64,000 bases of DNA from Persicaria tinctoria (Eukaryota > Streptophyta > Magnoliopsida > Caryophyllales > Polygonaceae): NCBI GenBank assembly GCA_037127255.1, contig JBANSL010000017.1:45889745-45953744 (forward strand), in the 5' to 3' direction. Position 1 is the stretch's first letter, and the number at the start of each line of letters is the position of its first letter. Of the stretch, positions 11,245-22,579 are shown one piece after another. The position numbers were made by a program, and so were the translations under genes. The notes below the pieces were generated by a model. That model searched no databases and was not told where the DNA came from. It saw nothing but the letters and a program-made list of their open reading frames with translations.

Positions 11245-13230
11245 ATTAGTTCTTTTCAATTCAATAAAGTAGGACAAGTCTATTTGTTGTATTTTTGTGA
11301 AAATTGTGTGAAAACTAACTTGTAGGAGAGTTTGAATGAAGAAAAGAAAGTGAAGTTGGAATATCGTGAACCGGCACCCGCCTCCCTTAAATCGGCGCCC
11401 GCCGTCTCTTAAGTGTTATGTCCGATTGTGAATATGGAAAGAGGTTACGGGATTTAATTTATCTTTTATCTTTTATCTTTTATCTTTAGTTTTCCATATA
11501 AATACCTTCCATCTTCTATCTTTCAACACTTTCTCAAACTTTTTTCTCAAGCAACACAAGAAAACCTAAACCCTCCTACTCAATCTAAAGTTCCAATACC
11601 TTCAATCCTTGAATTAAAAGCCTGAATTTTACCATTCACCATCACCCATCCATCCCATCTTCAACCCCAAATCACATATTTCTCCCATTACTACCCATCA
11701 CCCATCAAATTCAATTTCAATCCCTAAACCCCCACCAAAATCAATCTTTTCACCATCATAGCAATCCTTTTCACCAAAGAAGGCTTTGAAATCAAGTTGG
11801 GTACATCAAGAAAGCAATTGGAAGGAATTTCGATGTCCAAACATTGATGTTGAAATTCGGAGTTTTGATATCCGTCGTCACTGGCGCCCACCGCCCCATA
11901 CCATCACCCGCTGTTCTCGCAGAGAGGTGGTTTTCAAGTTTTTTTGTGAGTTTTTTTTATTTCTTCGCTTGTTTTGTGAATCATGTCTATTCATTCTAAC
12001 ATGTAAAAGCCCAAATATATGTCCGGAGTTGAGGAGGAGCGTTGGTACCAGTTAGAAAGTCAAATTTATCAAACGACTCGATTCTTCCATCCGGAGACAT
12101 TGCGAGAGGCTTGGACTTCTTGGCCCCGTGTCTACTTTATTGGAGAATGGAGGTCTGAGTAATTTGGTAACTATGAGTGCGCCAACTTATCCTGCACTAG
12201 TGTGATCATTCCTTGCAACTTCGTATGTGCGTTCCGATAGGGACATTCATTTCAGGATGTTGTGTATGGAATGTTTGATCTCTAAGAGCACTATGGCTCT
12301 TGCATTTGGAATGAGCAAACCTTGGTCTTCTACTTGGCATGAGAGCATGTCCTTGATTCCACCAGCTGAGACTTGGGCGAAAGTCGCTTGAATCCCTGAA
12401 GGGCATGATGATTACCATGATTATTTGATTACATATCCTGCTCTCCGCTTATGGCACAGAGTTCTAAGCCTTGCTTTCTACGGATTGGCATAACACAAAT
12501 GTGTTTCCCTGAGGATGTGGATGTATTGCTTGACACCAGAAGCTACCTATAAATCGGACTAGGTTAAGTTGTTCTTAGTTACTTGTGCAGAGGCACTTGG
12601 CCAGAAGGGTGGGAGGTACACTAGCTTTATATATTTTGGTGGCATGATTACTCTTATTGGATGCCATCTGGACATCATTTTGAGTTCAATGTACCCATTA
12701 CAGTCTCCTTAGCACTTTGACATGTCTGCCAGGTTTAGCATTCGCATCATTTAGAGGGTATTCATCCCGAACATTAATGAGAGTTTCCGTTGGTTGTTAG
12801 GCGCCAGAGGGGAGCATCATCAATATCTCCCCACCACTTTACCCGTGGGACCTACTCTAACAGCCTTCCGTATTAGCCATGTTTGTTTTGAGAAAGGGTC
12901 GGTTTTAGAAACATCGTCAACAAACAAATCTTTATTTGAGGATATGGCTCGGGATGATGATTTTAAACTATCTATTGAGAGACCCATTGCTTGATCTTAT
13001 TGAGAACATTGATCGTTTCTTAACCAAAATGGAGGCACGACAAGCACAATGCTTTTAGAATCTAAAGAGTCAACAGGTAGCTTTGGGAAGGAAATTTGAA
13101 GAATCCTTATAGAGTCTATTCTATCCTTGTTTTTAAGGCACTCTTGCGTAGAGTTTTGGGAGTTTTACTTGAGTATTTTACCTATTTCTTAGCCCTTTGT
13201 GTCCCTTTTCGAAGAATCGGTGTCTACCGC
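11245..13230 (+). pseudogene. 3' region of family A with degenerate extra ORF (env-like position)
   Basis: After the pol end comes an untranslated stretch (11245-11780) with motif pairs at 11371/11392, then a degenerate coding-like stretch beginning near 12020 with phrases such as EEERWYQLESQIYQTTRFFHPE and EAWTSWPRVYF, broken by many stops and frame changes to about 13080. Athila-lineage elements commonly carry an additional ORF here; that is the basis for the call, not a domain match. The segment 11480-11780 matches 44030-44340 of the second copy. Confidence 0.45.
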
Positions 13231-13231
13231 T

Positions 13232-14700
13232 TGTTTATTATGATTTTAGGTATTTTGGAGCGATTTTGGACCCAACCCAAGAGCTAAAGGAGGAAGAGGG
13301 GATTCGAGGTCCTTCAGTGCGGTAAAGATTAATCAAAGACGAGCTAGGAGGCACAAGATCAAGGAAATATGCCAAGATATTCGAAGCGGAATCAAAAAAA
13401 GTGGACAAGATGGAACATCACGTAGAAACTTCCTATTTTAGCACTACAACACTTCTAATCAAGTCTTATTCTCTTCATGAGAGTTTTAGTACTCAAGAAG
13501 AGCTTTCCAACGCATATTCATGCGCATTAATCGGAGAAACGAGGACTCTAGAAAGTGCATTTCAAGGCGGCCCTACTGAAGCCCACTCAACCGAGTGAAA
13601 AAGCACGCGAGATGTGTTCTTTCCGAGTGCTTTACAATATTCTCACTAAGCTGGGAACTCGACCGAGTGGACTTTTCACTCGACCAAGTGTCGTTTGTGT
13701 CTTATTGTATTCCGACTTTTTTCATTTTGTTTTGGATTTCTTTTCAGATTTGTTTTTTGAGTCTTTATAAGGCCGACTTTGGGGAGGAATATTGGGGGAG
13801 GATCTGATAGTGTGGAGTCGATTTTGGGAAGGTTTTGAGATCTGAAATCGAAGACGGGATCGAATTTGTCGAATTTTGGTAACTCTCCCACTTTATCTAT
13901 GATTGTTTTGTTGAATTTGATTGATTCAAACATGGTTCCTCTTATGGGTTGCTATATTTCATTGTTCTAGGGTCGGGGTGATCCCGACGATGCAAAGATA
14001 GACTTGGGCTTAGTATTTTTTTGAATGATATTTGATTTTATTTGGTGATTTAATCCTATCGCGCCAGCCCTAGTTGATGAGAGTCGATTAGAACTGATTT
14101 TGGGGTTTGAAATTGAGAGACTAAGACCCCGAATTGGAACTTAGGTGGTGAACTTAGACCGAGAGGCTATTGTAACCATTGGAACCATAGGATTAAGCTT
14201 GATGTTTAGGTGATTGAAAGAGAACTTGAACTTCTTGTGGATTTCAAAATCGTCATAGATATTTTAGGTGATAATTGTATCGACTGAGACTGAGAGGTTA
14301 TGTTTGCACGATTATTACCTAGAATGCTAAGCACGCAAAGGATCTAAATTAGTTGGTTGAGACCGAGAGGCGATCATTAACCAATTTAGACACATTCGCT
14401 TTGATTATGAGAGGAGCTTTGCGATTACCTTGTACGATCTACCTTCACATTTGAATTAGATATCATTCAAGCAAGAAAATATTTTTGGTCTATTGATGAT
14501 GAATCATTTGTGAATTCTTACCCCTAGAATATTTTCCATACATATATTACTCTTCACTTTTATCGGTGTTTGCTATTTTTACACACGCATTTTCTCTCAA
14601 TTCTGCTTTTTTATTCTGAACTTGGTTGAACTAGTTTGAATTAGGAGTCGATACTCCTCCGGTCCTTGTGGATACGACACTTGATTAATACAACTAAACC
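13232..14700 (+). repeat. LTR of another Ty3 family (CTCG-AC-CGAG motif)
   Basis: Organised like other LTRs here: the left part has the motif pair CTCGACCGAG (13658) and CTCGACCAAG (13679), 21 bp apart, plus CTCAACCGAG near 13578. The middle has a segment like GGGGTGATCCCGACGATGC, also seen in family C LTRs. The right end has the TCCTTGTGGATACGACACTTG type of LTR end. Boundaries are approximate and no partner LTR was found. Frames within it have no domain support. Confidence 0.5.
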
Positions 14701-14704
14701 TCAT

Positions 14705-15065
14705 ACACTTGTTGATGTGAACCGGAATCTATCTAAGGAGCTTCAATCCGACATCACGCTTCATGAAGATGGTCTTATCACGAGGGCTAAGGCTAAGAGG
14801 ATGTCGAGTGCACTCTACTCCATCCTAAGGCATATTACCACCTATGCTACCTCACCTTGGATGTCCACACAAGAGTTAGAGGCGAGAGATCTCAGATTTG
14901 TAACCTTATTAGCCCATGAGGACTCGATCCATCTTGCACTTCCAGCAGACAGGTGCACGGGCGTGTGACATGGGCGCGCGGGCGTGCAAGTGTGGTGTGC
15001 GGGCGTGCAAAATGTCGAGCAATGGAGTGTCCAACAACACCCAAGTGCGCGGGCGTGCAACCAAG
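14705..15065 (+). pseudogene. Extra copy of the CRM-like pol tail plus motif array
   Basis: Positions 14712-14950 encode NLSKELQSDI...ITRAKAKRMSSALYSILRH, nearly the same as the pol end at 18905-19149. It continues into the array that in the main copy lies beyond the family B insertion at 28115. It is therefore an uninterrupted tail of a second CRM-like copy. Array units CACGGGCGTG (14956), CGCGGGCGTG (14977) and TGCGGGCGTG (14998) are exactly 21 bp apart. Confidence 0.7.
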
Positions 15066-15129
15066 TTGAACGACAAAGGTACTCTTCAATTAATGACGCA
15101 CTTCACTTTGCTACTATATTATATGAACA

Positions 15130-15406
15130 ACGTCGTGCATGATCCGCATTTTCATCTAGCTCCAGTCGTAGGTGGTCTTCCCAGCCCCTAGGACCACCAC
15201 CCACATCGGCGCCGCAGCGATCGTCGTTGCCGAGCTCTACACGTCCTGATCGTATCACAACTAGCCGCCCCGGGAACCCATGTGGATCGCAGCAGTCACT
15301 CATTAGACCTAAGGAGGCCCCATCTAATGCCCCTCAGTAGGACATTCGGTGCTACAAGTGCCAAGGGCGTGGCCACTTTGCTCGGGAGTGTGGCAACACC
15401 CAAACG
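15130..15406 (+). pseudogene. Gag C-terminus with CCHC zinc knuckle (CRM-like element)
   Basis: In frame with the downstream pol, this encodes an S/P/R-rich linker and the zinc knuckle CYKCQGRGHFAREC at 15350-15391 (C-X2-C-X4-H-X4-C), which binds element RNA. An in-frame TAG at 15338-15340 precedes the knuckle. The rest of gag is absent: the sequence to the left is the tail of another copy. Confidence 0.7.
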
Positions 15407-18400
15407 GTGCTAATGACTGCATTTGGTGATTACATGGTCCAAGAGGATGATGAGCTCATTGACTATGATGCGGTGCAACCTATTTATGATGAGGAACCAC
15501 AAACAGAGGACCAAGATCCGGAGGAGATCGAGTGTAAGCCTGTTTTTGGAGAAGCTTTTATGGTAATTAAACAGGTTTTGACTACAGATCAGGTATCCTG
15601 CACTTCTCAACGGGAAACTATCTTTCACTCGCGTTGTTTCATTCAAGATAAGGTTTGTAGTCTAGTCATTGATGGTGGTTCTTGCTGCAACATTATTGAT
15701 ACTCAAGTCGTTGAGCGCTTTAAGTTGCCTACCATTGATCATCCTATCCCTTATCAATTGAGTTGTCTAACTTCCACAGGTAACCTCATGGTTAAAAAGC
15801 AAGCTAAAATCGCCTTTTCTATAGGTGAATACAATGATGTGATAACCTGCGATGTAGTTCCTCTAGAGGTTTTCCATTTGTTGTTAGGAAGACCTTGGCA
15901 ATTCGATCGCAAGGCCATTCACGATGGGTTTACTAACACTTATTCCTTCAATATGCAAGGTCGTCGTGTTACTTTGTTTCCGCTAACCCCGCAGGAATGT
16001 TTACAAGATCATGTTGAGCGGGAGCAGCGACGACAAGCCCGTCTCCAGGAGAAATCGGTTTCCTTGCAGGTAGGCCCCACCGTGCATCCTAAGAAGAAGG
16101 CGGCATCCCCGTCGCATCCACCGAAACACCTCCTGTTGGCCCGTGCTAGTGAGGTCAACAACGCTATTAAGGGAAGTAATCCTTGCTTTCTACTCTTGTT
16201 CAAAGAGTCTTGCTTGGTTTTGGATTCGTTGCATGATTTACCCCCTTCTATTGCTCCACTTTTGCAGGAATTCAAGGATATCTTTCCTAATGACATCCCA
16301 CCAGGTCTATCACCGTTGAGAGGCATCGAGCATCAAATCGACTTTGTTCCGGGTGCTACAATACCCAACAAAGCAGCGTATAGAACCAGCCCGAAGGAAA
16401 CTGAGGAGCTGCAATGCCAAGTCGAGGAGTTGCTCAACAAGGGCTATGTTCGTGAGTCCTTGAGCCCTTGTTCCGTTCCAGTCATCCTAGTGCTGAAGAA
16501 GGACGGTTTTTGGCGAATGTGCGTTGATTGTAGAGCTGTAAACAACATTACAGTTAAGTATCGCCACCCTATCCCTCGTTTAGATTACATGCTAGATGAA
16601 TTGTATGGTTCCACTCTTTTTACTAAAATTGATCTTCAAAGTGGTTACCATCAAATTCGAATGAAAGAGGAAGATGAATGGAAAACATCGTTTCAAACTA
16701 AATATGGTTTATATGAATGGTTGGTTATGCCCTTTGGACTCACTAATGCACCTTCTACTTTCATGAGGTTAATGAACCATGTTTTGAGACCTTATTTAGG
16801 GAAATTAGTTGTTGTTTATTTTGATGACATTTTGATCTATAGAAAAACTGAATTTGAGCATTTAGACCATCTCCGCCAAGTTTTCACAATTCTTAGAAAG
16901 GAACAACTTTATGCTAATCTTAAGAAATGTCATTTTTGTGCGGAGTCTACTATTTTTCTCGGTTTTGTTGTAGGGAGAGATGGCTTAAGAGTTGATGAGA
17001 GCAAGGTGACTGCAATTAGAGATTGGCCGCAACCCACGTCAATGACCCATGTCCGAAGCTTTCTTGGTCTTGCGGGCTTTTATAGGCGCTTTGTGAGGGA
17101 TTTCAGCAACATTGCTCAGCCCTTGACCAAGCTCACACGCAAGGATTCTGTCTTTTGATGGGGTCCGGCCCAAGAACGTGCATTCCAAATCTTGAAGGAC
17201 AAGCTGACCAACGTTCCACTGTTGGCCCTTCCGGATTTCAGCCGCACCTTCGAGATTGAATGCGACGCCTCCGACATCGGTATAGGAGGTGTCCTTATCC
17301 AAGGCAATCGCCCCATTGCCTACTTCAGTGAGAAGCTCAGCGCCCCGGAGCTCAATTATTCCACATATGATAAGGAGCTCTATGCCTTGGTCCGGGTTCT
17401 TCGCACTTGGCAGCACTACCTTTGGCCTAAGGAGTTTGTGATTCATTCGGATCACGAGGCTCTTAAGCACCTGAAGGGACAGGCCAAGCTAAATAGGAGA
17501 CACGCACATTGGGTAGAGTTCATCGAGACCTTTCTCTATGTGATCAAGCACAAACAGGGTAAGGACAACATTGTAGCCGATGCGTTGTCCCGCAGGTACG
17601 CTCTTTTTTCTTCCTTAGATGCTCTTTTGCTTGGGTTCTCTTTGATTTGTGATCTTTATGATACGTGTGAAGATTTCAAACATATATATGCTGAATGTGT
17701 GTCTAAAGGAAGTGTGAACCATTACTTTATCGAAAAGGGCTATTTGTTCAAATCTGCGAAACTATGCATTCATAGGAGCTCTATTCGATTGCTTTTGGTC
17801 CAGGAGTCTCATTGTGGAGGTCTTATGGGACATTTTGGGATTGGTAAGACTTTGGCTATCCTTAAGGAACACTTTTATTGGCCTCAAATGAAAAAGGATG
17901 TAGGTAAGTTTTTTGCTGCTTGTATCCAGTGTAGGAAAGCCAAGTCTAGATTGAACCCCCATGGCCTTTACACTCCCTTACCTATTCCTACAGCCCCTTG
18001 GGAGGACATTAGCATGGATTTCATTGTAGAATTGCAAAGAACTAAGAAAGGGAGGGACTCTATCTTTGTGGTTGTCGACAGGTTTAGTAAAATGGCTCAT
18101 TTTATTGCTTGTCACAAAACTGATGATGCATCTCATGTCGCTGATTTGTTCTTTGTTCATATTGTGAGATTGCATGGTATTCCTTGTACAATTGTTTCGG
18201 ATAGAGATGCTAAGTTCCTAAGTTATTTTTGGAAGACACTTTGGGCTAAATTAGGGACTAAGCTCTTATTCTCTACTAGTTGTCACCCGTAAACTGATGG
18301 CCAAACTGAGGTTGTGAATCGGACATTAGGAACACTTCTTCGTGCTATTTTGCAAACTAACCTTAAATGTTGGGAAGATTGTTTGCCTTTTGTCGAGTTT

Positions 18401-19149
18401 GCTTACAACAGGTCCATCCGTTCGGCGACTAGAATGAGTCCGTTCGAGGTTGTTTATGGCCGCAATCCACACACACCCTTGGACCTTACTCCGCAGCCCC
18501 TCAAGGATCGGGAGAACTTTGATGCCCGTGACCGTGCTAAGTTATTGAGGGAGCTACATCAGCGGACGTCCGAACAACTTCAGCGCCGTGCCGAGCAATA
18601 TATCCGGCAACACAATAAAGGACGTCGTGAGCTAGTATTCCAGCCGGGTGATCTTGTGTGGGTTCACCTACGGAAGGAGCGCTTTCATACTCGCCGCAAG
18701 TCCAAGCTAGATCCTTGAGGTGATGGTCCGTTTCGAGTACTCCAACGGATCAACAACAACGCTTATGAGATCGATCTCCCCGGTGATTATGGTGTGCATG
18801 CTACTTTTAATGTTGATGATTTGTCTCCCTATGTTGATGATGATTTCGCGCCTCCATTCCATGATTCGGGGACGAATCAGGACGAAGAAAGGGAGAATGA
18901 TGTGAACTGGAATCTATCTAAGGAGCTTCAATCCGACATCACGCATCATGGAGATGGTCCTATCACGAGGGCTTTGGCTAAGAGGATGTCGAGTGCACTC
19001 TACTCCATCCTAAGGCATATTACCACCTATGCTACCTCACCTTGGATGTCCACACAAGAGTTAGAGGTGAGAGATCTCGGATTAGTAACCTTATTAGCCC
19101 ACGAGGACTCGAGCCATCTTGCACATCCAGCAGACAAGTGCACGAGCGT
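15407..19149 (+). pseudogene. CRM-like Ty3 chromovirus pol: protease, RT, RNase H, integrase, with three in-frame stops
   Basis: One uninterrupted frame apart from stops at 17156-17158 (TGA), 18290-18292 (TAA) and 18716-18718 (TGA). Domains in order: aspartic protease (IDGGSC, active Asp at codon 89), reverse transcriptase (YFDD at codon 471, 16817), RNase H ([14 protein letters not shown] onward, from about 17245), integrase zinc domain (CIQCRKAK), DDE core with SMDF and [10 protein letters not shown], its glutamate just after the second stop, and a GPF-type C-terminal segment after the third stop. No classical chromodomain is visible; the tail ends with ITRALAKRM. Assignment to CRM-like chromoviruses rests on remembered integrase phrasing. 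The frame is cut at 19150 by the family B element. Confidence 0.85.
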
Positions 19150-21082
19150 TGTTGTTGCAGGAGGATGGTCAAGTATGAAATAAATATAAAATAAAGTTCA
19201 GACTAACTTCCCTGGCTCAGCAAATAAATACAAGACTTCCTCCCGTTGTAGTAGAAGGTTGTCAGGATCGAATCCACGAGGAAGCACGTTAGCAGTTCTT
19301 AGGTAGGAACAGATTCTCACAGACAAGCAGCAGAAAGACAGAAAAAGAGGCAGAAAATAACAACAAAAGCAAAGAACAAAAGCAAACACAGAGAACTACT
19401 CGATCTCGACAAAGGGCAGTCGATATCGACAAAGGACAGCAGATAATCGACAACAGAAGACAGAAAATCAACTCGACCTAGACTGGGCCCTACTCGAGAT
19501 CGACAAAGGCAGGTCTCGATCTCGACAAGGCTCACTCTATGTCGACAAGAAACAGAAACTTTAAAATTGCAAATTCGAAACTAAAACTCAGATTTCTTGC
19601 AGAAATAAATCAATATAATAAAAGACTTCCAAAGCCAGGGTTTCAACACCACAACGATAACCATGCAAAGTAACACATAAAGGCACAAAGGATCATGCTT
19701 TCCATCAAAATAACTTTCGTTACTAACAAATAGGCATATAGAGGCTTTCGCATAAACCCTAATTGTTACTAACCCTTTTTCACATAATTAATCCAAGTTG
19801 GATTAAGATCACTTTCGCTTCAATAACACAAACAAGGATCACCTTCAACTCTCGCAAAAGAATCATGCTCATAGGGACAGAAGATGAATCGCACAAAAAG
19901 ATCTGACCTTTATCGTATCGCCTCACATGGCCACCGTCGGGCTCACCCCAGCCCCAGAAGTGGGTGGACTACTCACGCCTCATTGCAATCGCAGACATTG
20001 ATGTATAAAAAGAAACTTGCATTAAACTATATTCAAAGCCTTTACAATCCCGGCAATCAACTTTCGCTGAAAGCCAAAACCCTAAAAACTTAGAACTCCC
20101 TAAACTTCTCTACTGGAATTGAATTGTGTGTGTCTTGGAATTAATAAAACTGAGCCCCTAGGGCCTTATTTATAGTGATCAAACCTCGCTAATCAAGGAA
20201 ATAATCATCTATCTCTATATCTAAATCTATATCTAATTTGCTAAAAGATAAATAAAATGTTTAATGGAAATACATCTATAAGGAAAAGATAATTCTAAAG
20301 TGGGTAAGTCTTCATGATGTTGATAGATCTCCTTCCTTGGATAGATGATGATAGGATCGGATAGATCTTCAGCCTTCGGCCCCAAGGAATCCCAATTCTA
20401 CTCGGACAGCACTTCGTCGACGCGTTTCTGGACACTGGCCTACTCGACCTCGACAAGGGCTCGTCGACCTCGAGTAGGGTGGATCGTCGACTGGATTTCC
20501 CGGCTAGCTCTGCTCGATGTGGCTCAGTCTTGGCTCCTGGTGCTCGTCGACCTCGACAAGGCGTAGTCGACCTTGAGTAGAAAAGTGTTGCCGACTAGGT
20601 CTCCTCGGGTAGGTTTACTCGATTGGCTCGGATCTGGACTCAGGCGCTCGTCGATCTCGACCAACTCTTGTCGAGATCGAGTAGAGGTGGGGACGTCTGG
20701 TCGAGCAGGCTTCTCCTCGGCATGGACTCGGACTGGCGTTGTAGGGCTTGTCGATCTCGACTAGGGCTTGTCGAGATCGAGTAGGGTTTCTCGGCTTCTC
20801 GGTCAGCTTCTCTCCTCGACTCCGGGTTTGGTGTCTGGGCTTTGTCGATCTCGACTAGGGCTTGTCGAGATCGAGTAGACTTCCGGAGCTGGGTTGTCTG
20901 GCTTTCTCGATCAGGCTTGCTCGACCAAGGTTCCGTTGCTACAGAAACTGGTGTAGATTCCATAATTTGGCAAATAAACATAAACTACATAGATTCTGTA
21001 CTATCTTAGCCCAAATGAATGAAATGCATGCAGAAATCGATATAAAAGTTACTGTAAAACATGGCAGATTCAGCTCACAACA
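19150..21082 (-). repeat. 3' LTR of the family B element (1933 bp)
   Basis: Matches 26092-28114 except for loss of about 90 bp (present at about 27882-27974). A TATA box (minus-strand TATAAATA) is at 20167-20174. Motif pairs TCGA-NN-TCGA start at 19400/19420, 20444/20464, 20651/20671, 20751/20771 and 20845/20865, each exactly 20 bp apart. They lie both upstream of the TATA box (20444-20880) and downstream (19400-19545). Confidence 0.9.
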
Positions 21083-22579
21083 AACACCCCATACTTAAGC
21101 TTGCTTGTCCTCAAGCAATACTTTTATTTGTCATTCAGGGGAAGAAATCAAAACTCTCAACATTTTAGATTCATTCTTATATAACCCTGCAATCAATTAC
21201 CATCCTCGAAAAGGTACTAGTGTCACAGATTCATGCATGTGCAAATATGTAAAAGCAACATCTACTCACAAAAGGAGGGTTATGCAAAACATAATTCATT
21301 CGTGACAAAGCATTGATAATCAAGAAGACTTTAATTTAGGCTCATGCGGGAGTAGATTGGTAAAAGGCTAAAAGGTGGGCAATTTTTGGCAATGTGGTGC
21401 TTTTGATCCTGGGAAATGGAATACTTTATAAATTGAATTTCCACATTCCTCCTTCCATTTGATTCATTACCTTTCATAATGCTTTTCTCAATAATAATGC
21501 TTTTACCTCTCTAACCTCAGCACTGACTTCTCGCGAGTCGCAAACATGGGTGTCATGAATGGCCCCGGATACTTAGTGCTTTGGACTCCTCACAATGTGT
21601 CCCATCTCTCCGAACTATTATCTCAGAGAGCAGGGTCAATCTACCTTTATCTCCTGAGGTGATTGGATTTTCTTTCACTTATTAAATTTTCCATATATTT
21701 TAAACAATTTCCTGCCAAACTCCAATAATGATAAACACAACAACCATATAACAATCTCCATAATGTAACATCATTCTCAACATAATCCCCGGATAAGGTA
21801 AAGAATGGCAATATTTTAGAACATGTGGAGCAATAATTGAAATAAGGCGTAATATGGCTTTTGTGATGCATAAGCATAGGTAAGGCTAGGATTCAAGTAA
21901 TGAGCATTATATGGAAATATAAAGTCTTCCATCATCTTATCATGCAACATGTCAAAAGCAACTTCAAATTTTACCTCCCTTTATGGTTTTCACAAAATAA
22001 TGCATTTCATCATGACTTCCCTTTACTAGGCAATTTCATGCTATATCTCTAATGAATCCAATTTTGCATCGTCGAGTTCAATAAAGCTTCCATGACATTA
22101 TTTCAAAATTTTCAATTTTCAATGGGGGTTATTTTTCTTATATTTTTGGAAATCATGCATATAAGCACATAGATCAATAATGCATTCCAAAATAGCCATG
22201 TAGCAATTCTAAGAAATAATGCACAAGTAATGTCAAATATGATCAAATATGCACAAAGTAAGCCCTTCCCCCACCCCATACTTAAACATTACAGTGTCCT
22301 CACTGTATAAAAAAACAAGGTAAGGGTAAAGAAAGAAACTCACAAGACAGATGTGCAGATTTCTCTAAATATCGAATGGAGCACCTCCTAGGCCGAGTAT
22401 GAATGTTGATATAGCTTGCCTCTATCCATGGACCTGAAAAGTGTAGAAGACATATACCCACAATAGCAAAACTAAAAGTTCAAAACCAAAAATAAAAACA
22501 ACAAAGTCTCAAAATGTCCTAAAAAGTCTATGTACATGCTCTAGATTTTATAGTCGCTAGGCCGACTTTCCATTAATGC
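21083..22579 (-). other. Polypurine tract and 3' untranslated region of family B
   Basis: Next to the LTR, minus-strand TAAGTATGGGGTG (about 21085-21100) is the polypurine tract. The rest up to the gag-protease stop is AT-rich, without coding signal. It resembles family C sequence at 55500-57145, including a second minus-strand CTAAGTATGGGGTGGGGG-like tract near 22266-22285. Confidence 0.7.

Noticed and set aside
11786..13080. A genuine env gene in family A
   Set aside because: Only the position and scattered phrases suggest an extra ORF; there are many stops and no recognisable transmembrane or fusion segments, so only a degenerate env-like region is recorded.
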